This document shows, piece after piece, positions 8,268-15,413 of a stretch of DNA of 64,000 bases. The notes beneath the pieces were generated by a model. It ran no database searches. It saw nothing but the letters and a program-made list of their open reading frames with translations, and was not told the DNA's origin. A program made the position numbers and the translations under genes. This DNA comes from Leptolyngbya sp. FACHB-261 (lineage in GTDB: Bacteria > Cyanobacteriota > Cyanobacteriia > FACHB-261). Location: assembly GCF_014696065.1 (NCBI RefSeq), contig NZ_JACJPL010000027.1, forward strand, positions 372,001-436,000. The letters run 5' to 3'. The number at the start of each line of letters is the position of its first letter. Positions within the stretch are counted from its first letter, which is position 1.

Positions 8268-8431
8268 TGCCCCCGTATAACCAATGCTCTCCATCCTGAG
8301 GGGTGCAAAGGCAACTGGGACCAACGGTAATCACCGCAGTCTTGTGATCTCAAACACGAGACTGCCAGTGGCGCGGTTTTTTAAAGCTTCAGTTTGTAAA
8401 CCTTGAGCTATCAAGAAACAGTCTTGAAGCT

Positions 8432-8464
8432 CAGCGCTTGCTCAAGAAACTTGGGCAAGCGCTG
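8432..8464 (-). terminator. Long hairpin after cysE
   Basis: CAGCGCTTGC (8432-8441) pairs with GCAAGCGCTG (8455-8464). The stem continues through a T-G wobble and CAAG/CTTG to an AAA loop, about 15 bp in all. A smaller TCAAG/TCTTG-type hairpin lies at 8411-8426. No clear T-run is seen, so termination or RNA stabilisation is inferred. Confidence 0.6.
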
Positions 8465-8478
8465 GAGGCTTTAAATAT

Positions 8479-9252
8479 CTAAATACCTGCGCCGCCTAAG
8501 AACTCCTCAATCACCTTTTCTTCAAGGCGACAACGGGCTGGGCTGCCAACAGTCACAAGCTCAGACTCAGCAGAAACCTCTTCTGGGTCCTCTGCAGAAC
8601 CTTGCAGTTTACGCATCTGCGCCTCCAACTGCTCAAGCCGGTCTACCAACACCCGAATTACGTCTGCTTCAGGGTCGGGAATCGTGCCGTGCTCTAGGGG
8701 ACCGACTCGCTCACCGGCCCGGTAAACAACCCGGCCCGGCACACCCACCACCGTGCAATCGGAAGGAACACTGCGCAGCACCACGGAGCCAGCGCCAATG
8801 CGCACATTGTTGCCGACTTGAATGTTGCCCAGCACCTTGGCACCTGCCCCGACCACCACATTCTCACCGAGGGTGGGATGGCGCTTGCCAGTTTCTTTAC
8901 CAGTACCGCCCAAGGTAACGCCTTGATAGATCAGGGCGTAATTGCCAATAATCGCCGTCTCGCCGATCACCACACCCATGCCGTGGTCAATCACTACACC
9001 CTGGCCGATTTGAGCACCGGGGTGAATCTCAATGCCCGTTAGAAAGCGGGCCACATGAGAGATCAGGCGGGGCAAAAAGGGAACATTTCCACTGAAGAGC
9101 CAATGGGCCATTCGGTGAAGCGCCAGCGCCTGCAAGCCTGGATAACAGAACAGTACCTCTAGCCAGTTGCGAGCAGCTGGATCGCGCTCAAAAATTGCTT
9201 TGAAGTCAGCCCGAAGGGCGCTAAACAAGGGAGGCATCTGGTTCGCTTGCAT
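8479..9252 (-). CDS. cysE: Serine O-acetyltransferase
   Basis: CysE acetylates L-serine with acetyl-CoA, the first step of cysteine synthesis. The N-terminal helical domain (FSALRADFKAIFERDPAARN) is followed by the left-handed beta-helix of hexapeptide repeats (IHPGAQIGQGVVIDHGMGVVIGET, then GNYALIYQGVTLGGTGKETG and HPTLGENVVVGAGAKVLG). His-bearing loops are intact. ATG 9252 gives 257 residues; GTG 9258 is an alternative. Residues beyond 200 form an acidic tail ending in EEFLGGAGI. Such C-terminal tails often dock into O-acetylserine lyase, whose partner typically sees a final Ile, as here. Confidence 0.93.
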   Translation of the reverse strand: MQANQMPPLFSALRADFKAIFERDPAARNWLEVLFCYPGLQALALHRMAHWLFSGNVPFLPRLISHVARFLTGIEIHPGAQIGQGVVIDHGMGVVIGETAIIGNYALIYQGVTLGGTGKETGKRHPTLGENVVVGAGAKVLGNIQVGNNVRIGAGSVVLRSVPSDCTVVGVPGRVVYRAGERVGPLEHGTIPDPEADVIRVLVDRLEQLEAQMRKLQGSAEDPEEVSAESELVTVGSPARCRLEEKVIEEFLGGAGI

Positions 9253-9385
9253 GACCACCGTTTACCATCCTAGCTTCCCTGGTCCTGCTTGATTGACCTG
9301 ATGCCCAACTGCAATTGACTCTTTTGGCCGGATCTTTAGGTTGGCTTTTTGGGTTGGCTGGCCGTTTGCCTTTTTGCCTCTCAGA

Positions 9386-12300
9386 CTAAGACCGCGCCAA
9401 AATTTGCTCTAGGCGTTCTAGCAGGGAATCTGGGCTAAGGTCACCTTTTTGCAGAATCAGCTCAGTTTCCTGCTCAAGACGACGGCGTGCGGCAATATTT
9501 GGCTCTAAAGAGCTGAGGATAATCACGCGCACTAGATCGCGACTGCCACCGGGCATCGAGCGCAATTGCTGCAACACTTGAAAGCCATCGAGCCCCGGCA
9601 TCATCAGATCCAGAATCACCAGGCGAGGCAGAGACCGCTCCAGTTCGCGCAGGGCAACTTCACCATTCTCAGCGGTGCGCACTTGGTAACCCTCCGCCAG
9701 CAGCAGGTCCAGCAACCATTGGCGAATATCGGGCTCGTCATCCACAACCAGAATGTCGCTGCCCTCCTGCGGCGGTAGCCCTTGGTTTTGCAGCATCTGA
9801 AGCAGGCTCTCGCTGCCCACTGGTTTGGTGAGATAGGACGATAGGCCTAGTGGAATCAATAAGCCACGCTCACCAGACAGCCCTTGCAATACTAGCGGGA
9901 TCTCTACAGTGGCTGGATGACACTTCAGCTCAAACAGCACCTGCCAGAACTGCCCCTCAGGGAGAGCCACCTCCAACACAATTACATCGGGCCGCTGGCG
10001 TCGAGCAATTTCAACACCTTCTAAGCCGTCAGCAGCGGTTAGTAGCCGATAGGCTTGTCCGGCTAACCGTTCGGCCACCGCAGCCCGGACCTGAGGATTC
10101 GGCTCAATGAGCAGAACCGTGCGCGTTCCATCAGCGTTAGAAGAGCGTACAGGCCCACCGTCAGCCAACGCCAAAGCATTGACTAAGCTTAGTGGAGCAG
10201 AGACCGCCTCGCTAAAGCGATCAGGACCAGGGGCAGAACCAGAGGCAGGGCCAGAGACGAGACTAGGAGCAGGGGGACGGCAGGGCAAAGTCACCGTAAA
10301 GGTGGAACCCTGACCAGGCGTGCTTTCTAACCGGATGTTGCCACCCATCTGCTGTACCAGACGGCTGGTGATCGCCAAACCGAGGCCAGTACCACCACCG
10401 CGTTGGCCCGGATGTTGATTGACTCGTCGGAAGGCTTCAAACACCAGGGGTTGCTGATCGAGGGGGATGCCAACCCCAGTGTCGATCACAGCAATCTCAA
10501 GTTGGTCACTGTCCTGTACGGCAACTGGTGCAGTCGAGCCGTCTTGGACCGAGCCTGCTAAGACCGAGCCTGCTGGATGCCGTCTCAGCCGTAACGTAAT
10601 CTGCCCCTGATCGGTGTACTTAATTGCATTGGACAGTAGGTTGGTGAGAATCTGGCGTAGACGCTCAGGATCAGCGATCAGCTCACCTAAGGGCTCAGGA
10701 GAATCGATCAGCAAGCTTAGGCCGCGATCACTGGCAAGCCCGCTCAGACCACTCACTGTCTGCTCGACCAACTCTCGCAGATTGATTGGCTCAGCTTGAA
10801 GCTCTATCTGACCGGCTCGGATGCGAGCAAGATCTAAGATGTCGTTGACCAGGCTGAGCTGTTGACGGCCATTGCGCAGAATGCGCTCTAGCTGATCGCT
10901 TACTTGGTGCAGGCTGCGCACATCTTCACGGCGCAGTAGCAGCTGTGAGAAGCCAATAATGGCGTTAAGGGGGGTCCGCAGTTCATGGCTCATATTGGCC
11001 AAAAACTCATCCTTGTGGCGGTCTGACTCCAGCAGTTCATAGTTCAGCCGCTCTAAGCGCTGCTGCTGAGCTTCCATTTCTGCATTGACAAACTCTAGCT
11101 CCGAGCGCTGAGCCTCTAGTTCTTCGTTCTGGGCCGCGAGTTCTTGCTCACGGGCCTGGAGTTCCTGCTGCTGCTGCCGAATGGTCCCAAAGCTTAAAGC
11201 GTTTTCGATTGCAATCGCCAACTGATCAGCAATTGAGGCCAGAGCATTCCGATCCCGAGCACTGAGAGGAACTAAGCCCGCGACCAGGAGCATACCGACT
11301 AGCCGATCACTGATGCGCAACGGCCAGGCCGCTTGGTAACGCAGAATCGCTGAGCCATCTAAGGTCGGGTAGACCAGAGCCGACGCTTCGTCGCCTTCTA
11401 GAAAACAAGCTTGCCCTAGAGCCATGCCTGCCAAACCTTCGCCAGCATTGTAGGTCTTCTGTAGGCTGTCTGGGTTCAAACCGTAAGTTGAGCGCAATTG
11501 CAACTGCTGAGCCGTTCCTGACCACAAGTAAATGGCACCAGCCCGACGACGAGTTTGCTCACACAGGGTTGCTAGCGCTTGACGCAATAGTGGTTCTAGA
11601 TCTTGTTCAGCAATTAAAACTTCGCCGACTGCCTGCACAATTGCCTGAACATCTCGCTCAGCCAGTTGCAAGCGCTGTGCTTCTATCTGGCTAAGCATGG
11701 CGTTGAACTGCTGCGTAAACTGGCCCAGTTCATCATCCCGGTAAACTTGGGCGCGCACTGAAAGGTCGCCATCTGCAACGGCCTGAGCGCTGCGCTCTAG
11801 CTCCTGCAATGGACGACGCACACTACTAACCAGCAATACGCCTAAACCACCGGCTAGAAGAAATCCTCCTCCCCAACACAACTCAGTAAGGAGTTGTAAT
11901 CGTTGCTGACGCAATTGGGCTGTTTGCTCTAAACGACGCAAATTCTGATTACTCAGGTTCAGCGCCTGGGTATGAACCAGCCGAAAACGGTCGAAGCGAG
12001 CTTTGCCTTGGACGGAGGCAAATTGTTGCAGGGCAGCTCGTTGGTTGCCGGAGCGGACCAGCTCAACCATAGGCCGAGCCGAACTGTTGTACCAGTCGTT
12101 TCCGGCGTGCTCGACTGCGTTAATCGCGTTGAGCAGTTCAGCTGTCTTGCCATCAGTCTCAGAAGCAACCCGGCGGCTCAACGTCAGTCCCTCTAGATAT
12201 TGCTGACGCCCCTCCTCAAAGGGTTCTAGAAAGGCCGCATCTTGGGCAATTACATAACCTCGATAGCCGGTCTCTTGATTCAGCATGCCCCGCAACACTT

Positions 12301-12529
12301 CGTCCAGCGCTTCATCTAGCGCTTCGCTATTGCGGTAGAACTGCTGTTGCTGTTGCAATTCACTTAGCAGCAAGCGTTGACTGAGCAGGCCACTCAGCAA
12401 CATCAAAGACAGAATTCCGACCCCACCGGCGACTAGCTTAGTGGCTAAGGTTAGGCTCCGGGGCCGCCCCTGCATTCTGCCTGTCAGTGTCCTGCCTGCC
12501 CGTGTTCTGCCCGTCAGTCCACCTGCCAC
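9386..12529 (-). CDS. Hybrid sensor histidine kinase: CHASE3-HAMP-GAF-HisKA-HATPase-REC-REC
   Basis: A 1047-residue membrane sensor. Membrane helices lie at about 31-50 and 217-236 and enclose a CHASE3 sensor (NQETGYRGYVIAQDAAFLEPF). HAMP follows to about 290, then GAF at 300-445 and a Glu/Gln-rich coiled coil at 450-500. The kinase core has phosphoacceptor His515 (MSHELRTPLN) and an ATPase domain with N, G1 and G2 boxes (LLSNAIKY, DTGVGIP, GGGTGLGL). Two receivers follow. REC1 (about 803-915) has Glu853 in place of the phosphoacceptor Asp and EP in place of the acidic pair. REC2 (925-1045) is canonical with Asp974. The first 20 residues are low complexity, so the start could be the in-frame Met at 12475. 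Confidence 0.93.
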   Translation of the reverse strand: MAGGLTGRTRAGRTLTGRMQGRPRSLTLATKLVAGGVGILSLMLLSGLLSQRLLLSELQQQQQFYRNSEALDEALDEVLRGMLNQETGYRGYVIAQDAAFLEPFEEGRQQYLEGLTLSRRVASETDGKTAELLNAINAVEHAGNDWYNSSARPMVELVRSGNQRAALQQFASVQGKARFDRFRLVHTQALNLSNQNLRRLEQTAQLRQQRLQLLTELCWGGGFLLAGGLGVLLVSSVRRPLQELERSAQAVADGDLSVRAQVYRDDELGQFTQQFNAMLSQIEAQRLQLAERDVQAIVQAVGEVLIAEQDLEPLLRQALATLCEQTRRRAGAIYLWSGTAQQLQLRSTYGLNPDSLQKTYNAGEGLAGMALGQACFLEGDEASALVYPTLDGSAILRYQAAWPLRISDRLVGMLLVAGLVPLSARDRNALASIADQLAIAIENALSFGTIRQQQQELQAREQELAAQNEELEAQRSELEFVNAEMEAQQQRLERLNYELLESDRHKDEFLANMSHELRTPLNAIIGFSQLLLRREDVRSLHQVSDQLERILRNGRQQLSLVNDILDLARIRAGQIELQAEPINLRELVEQTVSGLSGLASDRGLSLLIDSPEPLGELIADPERLRQILTNLLSNAIKYTDQGQITLRLRRHPAGSVLAGSVQDGSTAPVAVQDSDQLEIAVIDTGVGIPLDQQPLVFEAFRRVNQHPGQRGGGTGLGLAITSRLVQQMGGNIRLESTPGQGSTFTVTLPCRPPAPSLVSGPASGSAPGPDRFSEAVSAPLSLVNALALADGGPVRSSNADGTRTVLLIEPNPQVRAAVAERLAGQAYRLLTAADGLEGVEIARRQRPDVIVLEVALPEGQFWQVLFELKCHPATVEIPLVLQGLSGERGLLIPLGLSSYLTKPVGSESLLQMLQNQGLPPQEGSDILVVDDEPDIRQWLLDLLLAEGYQVRTAENGEVALRELERSLPRLVILDLMMPGLDGFQVLQQLRSMPGGSRDLVRVIILSSLEPNIAARRRLEQETELILQKGDLSPDSLLERLEQILARS

Positions 12530-13076
12530 TTCTCGACTTCACCCCACACACGCTTGACCGACATTAATCTTAACTAGTTGATTGAATCATTGATTGTGCA
12601 GAACAGTTCAATTTAACGCTTTCGCATCCCTCCTGAAATAGCTCAGGTTGAGAGATTTCATAGGGCTAGGCACTACAATTCTGCAACCGCGTTTTTGGGC
12701 CATCACTGTGCAGAACAGTGCGAATATTTTGCGAATACTTAAGGCAAATCCTTAAAAAACTCAATATCAAACCACAGGCCATGTAAAAAAGAGTTGCAAA
12801 GACACAAGCAGCAAGTTTAGTACGGTATCTTATACAACAAATCCAAACTGGGAGCATGGATTTAGGAAGGTCAATATTTGATCTTCTGTGCTCCGTCTGG
12901 CATAGAAGATCAGCTTTGTTCGAGCCTGGTCGCAGACAGTCTTGCTCGATTGTTTGCGTTTAAAACCGTTCTAGAACAGTGAGGTTACGCCCATCTTGGG
13001 GCTTAGTTTTTCTGTGTTTTGCTCAGAGTTTGAGCCGAAGTTTGCACTTCTCTATTTAGATCTGGAGTTTAAAACC
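12530..13076. other. Intergenic region with a repeated TGTGCAGAACAGT motif
   Basis: This 547-base stretch separates the divergent hybrid kinase and a small secreted protein. The 13-mer TGTGCAGAACAGT occurs at 12595-12607 and 12707-12719. The second copy sits in the inverted repeat CACTGT-GCAGA-ACAGTG (12704-12720). A related CTAGAACAGT lies near 12970. No convincing gene is visible; a 63-codon minus-strand frame at 12666-12857 lacks support. Confidence 0.4.
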
Positions 13077-13352
13077 ATGTCCAGAATAACGTTTGTGCCC
13101 ATTAGCTTAGCGCTAGTCTTATTTGCCAATGCCCCTGCCGCACTGGCTCGCGATGGTTTCCGTCCCATTCAACAAGCGGGTGCTCAGACACGAATTACAG
13201 CTTCGAGAACCGGTATGACAACCGGAACCGTTGTCGCTGCGCAATCGTTCACACCAGGAGTTGCCCAGAGTATTCGATCGCGGGCTAATGTTGCACTTCC
13301 CGCCTCTAGAACCAATCGAATCTTGATCCATGCTGTTGAGGCTGGGCGCTAA
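13077..13352 (+). CDS. Small secreted hypothetical protein
   Basis: The 91-residue protein has a Sec signal peptide (MSRITFVPISLALVLFANAP, cleavage near ALA-RD at residue 24). The mature part of about 67 residues is basic and Thr/Ala/Arg-rich, with no cysteines. ATG 13077 starts directly at the signal peptide. Upstream extension to 12996 would bury it. No family recognised. Confidence 0.65.
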   Translation: MSRITFVPISLALVLFANAPAALARDGFRPIQQAGAQTRITASRTGMTTGTVVAAQSFTPGVAQSIRSRANVALPASRTNRILIHAVEAGR

Positions 13353-13385
13353 CTGGCCAGTGATTGCTTAAAGTGCGCTCAAACA

Positions 13386-13416
13386 GGGTCAGGATGATTG
13401 CCCCTTATCCTGACCC
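13386..13416 (+). terminator. Stem-loop after the small secreted gene
   Basis: GGGTCAGGAT (13386-13395) and ATCCTGACCC (13407-13416) form a perfect 10 bp stem with an 11-base loop. The following sequence (CCTCGGGACTGTCCCTTCTTA) is only weakly T-rich. Confidence 0.55.
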
Positions 13417-13452
13417 CCTCGGGACTGTCCCTTCTTAAGGACTAAGCTCTAA

Positions 13453-13550
13453 GGGCCAATTTCTGCATGCCAATTCATTCAAAGGCATTTCTTCAAGGCC
13501 AATTTCTGGAGCCAACTTCTGGAGCCAGTTTTTAAGAGCCAACTCTGAAG
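13453..13550. repeat. Degenerate tandem repeat, GCCAA(T/C)TTCTG type
   Basis: GGCCAATTTCTG, GAGCCAACTTCTG, GAGCCAGTTTTTAA and GAGCCAACTCTGAA lie in tandem, with looser copies before them (GGGCCAATTTCTG, TGCCAATTCATTC). The unit is about 13-14 bp. It fills the gap before the DUF2808 gene and resembles in style the array at 147-222. Confidence 0.5.
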
Positions 13551-13641
13551 TAAGGCTTAGCAACATCTGTGAATGTTCCGAACATGCCGTTTAATGCACT
13601 GCCATTTCGTTGTCATTTCTAAGCTGTTTAGAGACAAAACA

Positions 13642-14193
13642 ATGTCTATAAATATAAGGCTGGAATTACTACTGAGTGTTCTGTTACCCGCTTCGCTGTT
13701 GGCCTTACCCGTAGGGGCCGTTCGCCTCAGCAATGGTCAGGTTGCCTTTAACGAACCACCGCAAGTGGTTCGGGCTGGGGCTAGTTCGGTCCAGGCGTCG
13801 CTACCGGGCACGATCTATCACTTCACGATTACTCTGCCTGAAAACGCAGGGGAATCGATGCAGGCAGTCACAATCACCCAGCGCCAAAATGTGGAAAACA
13901 TCGCGTTTGAGCCAGAAGCCAGCCGCGCCTTTGTAGGCAGCAGCTTCCGGGGTAGCCCCATGCTCTCGCTCGCCAGTGTTGGCGGCCCTCGACCCACAGC
14001 TAACGAGGTGACACTAGTATTCGATCCGCCCGTACGCCCCGGCAGTACAGTAACCGTTGCCCTTCAAGCTCGCAATCCCCGCTATGGCGGCACCTATCTA
14101 TTTGGCGTCACCGCTTTTCCAGTGGGCGAGAACGGCTTAGGGCAGTTTTTGGGCTACAGTCGCCTCAATTTCGCAAGTCCAGATGGCGGCTAG
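13642..14193 (+). CDS. DUF2808 domain-containing secreted protein
   Basis: ATG 13642 starts a 183-residue protein with a signal peptide (LLLSVLLPASLLALPVGAV). The mature domain matches the DUF2808 pattern: FTITLPENAGESMQAVTI, FEPEASRAFVG and VTLVFDPPVRPGSTVTVALQ, ending with GTYLFGVTAFPVGENG. DUF2808 proteins are cyanobacterial, predicted periplasmic or cell-surface, and of unknown function. An in-frame extension to 13573 lacks a leader. Confidence 0.88.
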   Translation: MSINIRLELLLSVLLPASLLALPVGAVRLSNGQVAFNEPPQVVRAGASSVQASLPGTIYHFTITLPENAGESMQAVTITQRQNVENIAFEPEASRAFVGSSFRGSPMLSLASVGGPRPTANEVTLVFDPPVRPGSTVTVALQARNPRYGGTYLFGVTAFPVGENGLGQFLGYSRLNFASPDGG

Positions 14194-14248
14194 GCCCAGC
14201 GAAGCCTAGAGTAGAGCCGTTGTAAGTCCGTTACGAGGGTGGCAGACG

Positions 14249-14617
14249 GTGAGCGCCTACGAGCAGATTTATGCCGTGGTTCGGCTGATTCCATTGGGCA
14301 AAGTCGCCACCTACGGTCAGATTGCCACCCTCGCCGGACTACCAGGTCATGCTCGGCAAGTCGGTTACGCCCTATTCCGGGTAGCGCCGGGGGCAGATGT
14401 CCCCTGGCAGCGAGTAGTGAATAGCCGTGGCGAAATTTCCTACTCAGCCCTACGGCACGGCTCCGACGATATACAACGGCTGTTGTTGGAGGAAGAAGGC
14501 ATTCAATTCAACCCCAATGGCCGCATTGATTTGCGTCACTACGGCTGGCAGCCTCTCCCCCTCAGTGAGCTAGCGACTGAGCAAAGCCAAGAGGGCGGCT
14601 CTAAGAGCCGTCTTTAA
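14249..14617 (+). CDS. Alkyltransferase-like (ATL) protein, MGMT DNA-binding domain
   Basis: A 122-residue protein built on the methylguanine methyltransferase DNA-binding domain (YEQIYAVVRLIPLGKVATYG, then GLPGHARQVGYAL with the Arg finger region). The active-site motif PCHRV is replaced by PWQRV, with Trp53 where the alkyl-acceptor Cys should be. ATL proteins of this type bind O6-alkylguanine and hand it to nucleotide excision repair rather than repairing it themselves. The start is GTG 14249. Confidence 0.9.
   Translation: MSAYEQIYAVVRLIPLGKVATYGQIATLAGLPGHARQVGYALFRVAPGADVPWQRVVNSRGEISYSALRHGSDDIQRLLLEEEGIQFNPNGRIDLRHYGWQPLPLSELATEQSQEGGSKSRL
14591..14615 (+). terminator. Stem-loop overlapping the end of the ATL gene
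   Basis: GGCGGCTC (14594-14601) pairs with GAGCCGTC (14605-14612) around a TAA loop, with G-T wobbles extending the stem, followed by TTT. It overlaps the last codons of the gene. Confidence 0.45.
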
Positions 14618-14698
14618 CCATCTCCAAGGACCGGCTCCAGAGACAGTTCTAGCTACTTCCTGACAACTTGTCCCCTAACCTCAGCTCGGATTCCAGTC

Positions 14699-14728
14699 TT
14701 GACGATATATCGCGATATATCGTTTATT
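14699..14728 (+). promoter_or_regulatory. padR promoter with a 22 bp perfect palindromic operator
   Basis: A perfect palindrome spans 14702-14723, with arms ACGATATATCG and CGATATATCGT. It fills the spacer between a -35 box (TTGACG, 14699-14704) and a weak -10 box (TTTATT, 14723-14728). A repressor bound there would block polymerase. The adjacent PadR protein is the obvious candidate, making autorepression likely. Confidence 0.75.
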
Positions 14729-14762
14729 AGAAGAAGCTGAAGTAGGTCATAAAGAACTAGCT

Positions 14763-15368
14763 ATGTTTGGACATTTTCATCCCCGCTTTCTAGCAGTGGC
14801 CTGGGAAGGTTTTGGGCAGGGGGGACCGTTTTGGCATGAAGGCGGTGGTCATGGTCACGGACGTCATGGGCGTCACGCCAAGCGTTTTGGTGGTTGGGGC
14901 GAGGAGCCGCGTGCCCGCCGGGGTGATATCAAATTCAGCCTGCTCGACTTACTGATCGAGCAGCCCCGGCACGGCTATGAGCTGATCAAAGCCTTAGAAA
15001 CGCAACATGGCGGCTTCTATAAGCCCAGTCCAGGCTCCGTTTACCCAACCCTGCAAATGCTTGAAGAAGGCGGTTATCTCACCAGTGAGCAGGTTGGTGG
15101 CAAGCGCGTTTATACCGTGACCGAGAGCGGTCGGCAATTACTGGCTGAACGGAATCAGCAGACTGGTGGGCGAAGAGACCCAAGTTTCGACCAGCAAAAA
15201 GCAGATAAATCCCGCGACCTGATCGACCTGCGCAATACGGCAATGGAACTATCCGCAGCGGTGATGCAAACGGCTCGCGGCGGCAATCCAGAGCGGATTG
15301 GCGAAGCCCGCGCAATTCTAGAGCGAGCCAAACGCGAGATCTACGCTCTCCTTGCTCAGGAGGAGTGA
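14763..15368 (+). CDS. PadR family transcriptional regulator with His/Gly-rich N-terminus
   Basis: The winged-helix PadR domain occupies about residues 52-130: IKFSLLDLLIEQPRHGYELIK, then FYKPSPGSVYPTLQMLEEGGYL and the wing VGGKRVYTVTESG. A C-terminal helix (RDLIDLRNTAMELSAAVMQ) probably dimerises. The first 45 residues are unusual, with nine histidines and many glycines (HEGGGHGHGRHGRH), suggesting metal binding or a flexible tail. PadR proteins are usually repressors that sense small molecules. No efflux gene follows; the next gene is a convergent kinase, so its target beyond its own promoter is unknown. Confidence 0.9.
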   Translation: MFGHFHPRFLAVAWEGFGQGGPFWHEGGGHGHGRHGRHAKRFGGWGEEPRARRGDIKFSLLDLLIEQPRHGYELIKALETQHGGFYKPSPGSVYPTLQMLEEGGYLTSEQVGGKRVYTVTESGRQLLAERNQQTGGRRDPSFDQQKADKSRDLIDLRNTAMELSAAVMQTARGGNPERIGEARAILERAKREIYALLAQEE

Positions 15369-15413
15369 GAAGGCCACCCCTCCGCGCCTAAGTCACCCTA
15401 GGAAAGCCGCAAC

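Noticed and set aside
12666-12857. A 63-codon minus-strand open frame in the intergenic gap before the hybrid kinase
   Set aside because: No ribosome site, odd composition and no recognisable pattern; it covers the repeated motif region and is more likely chance.
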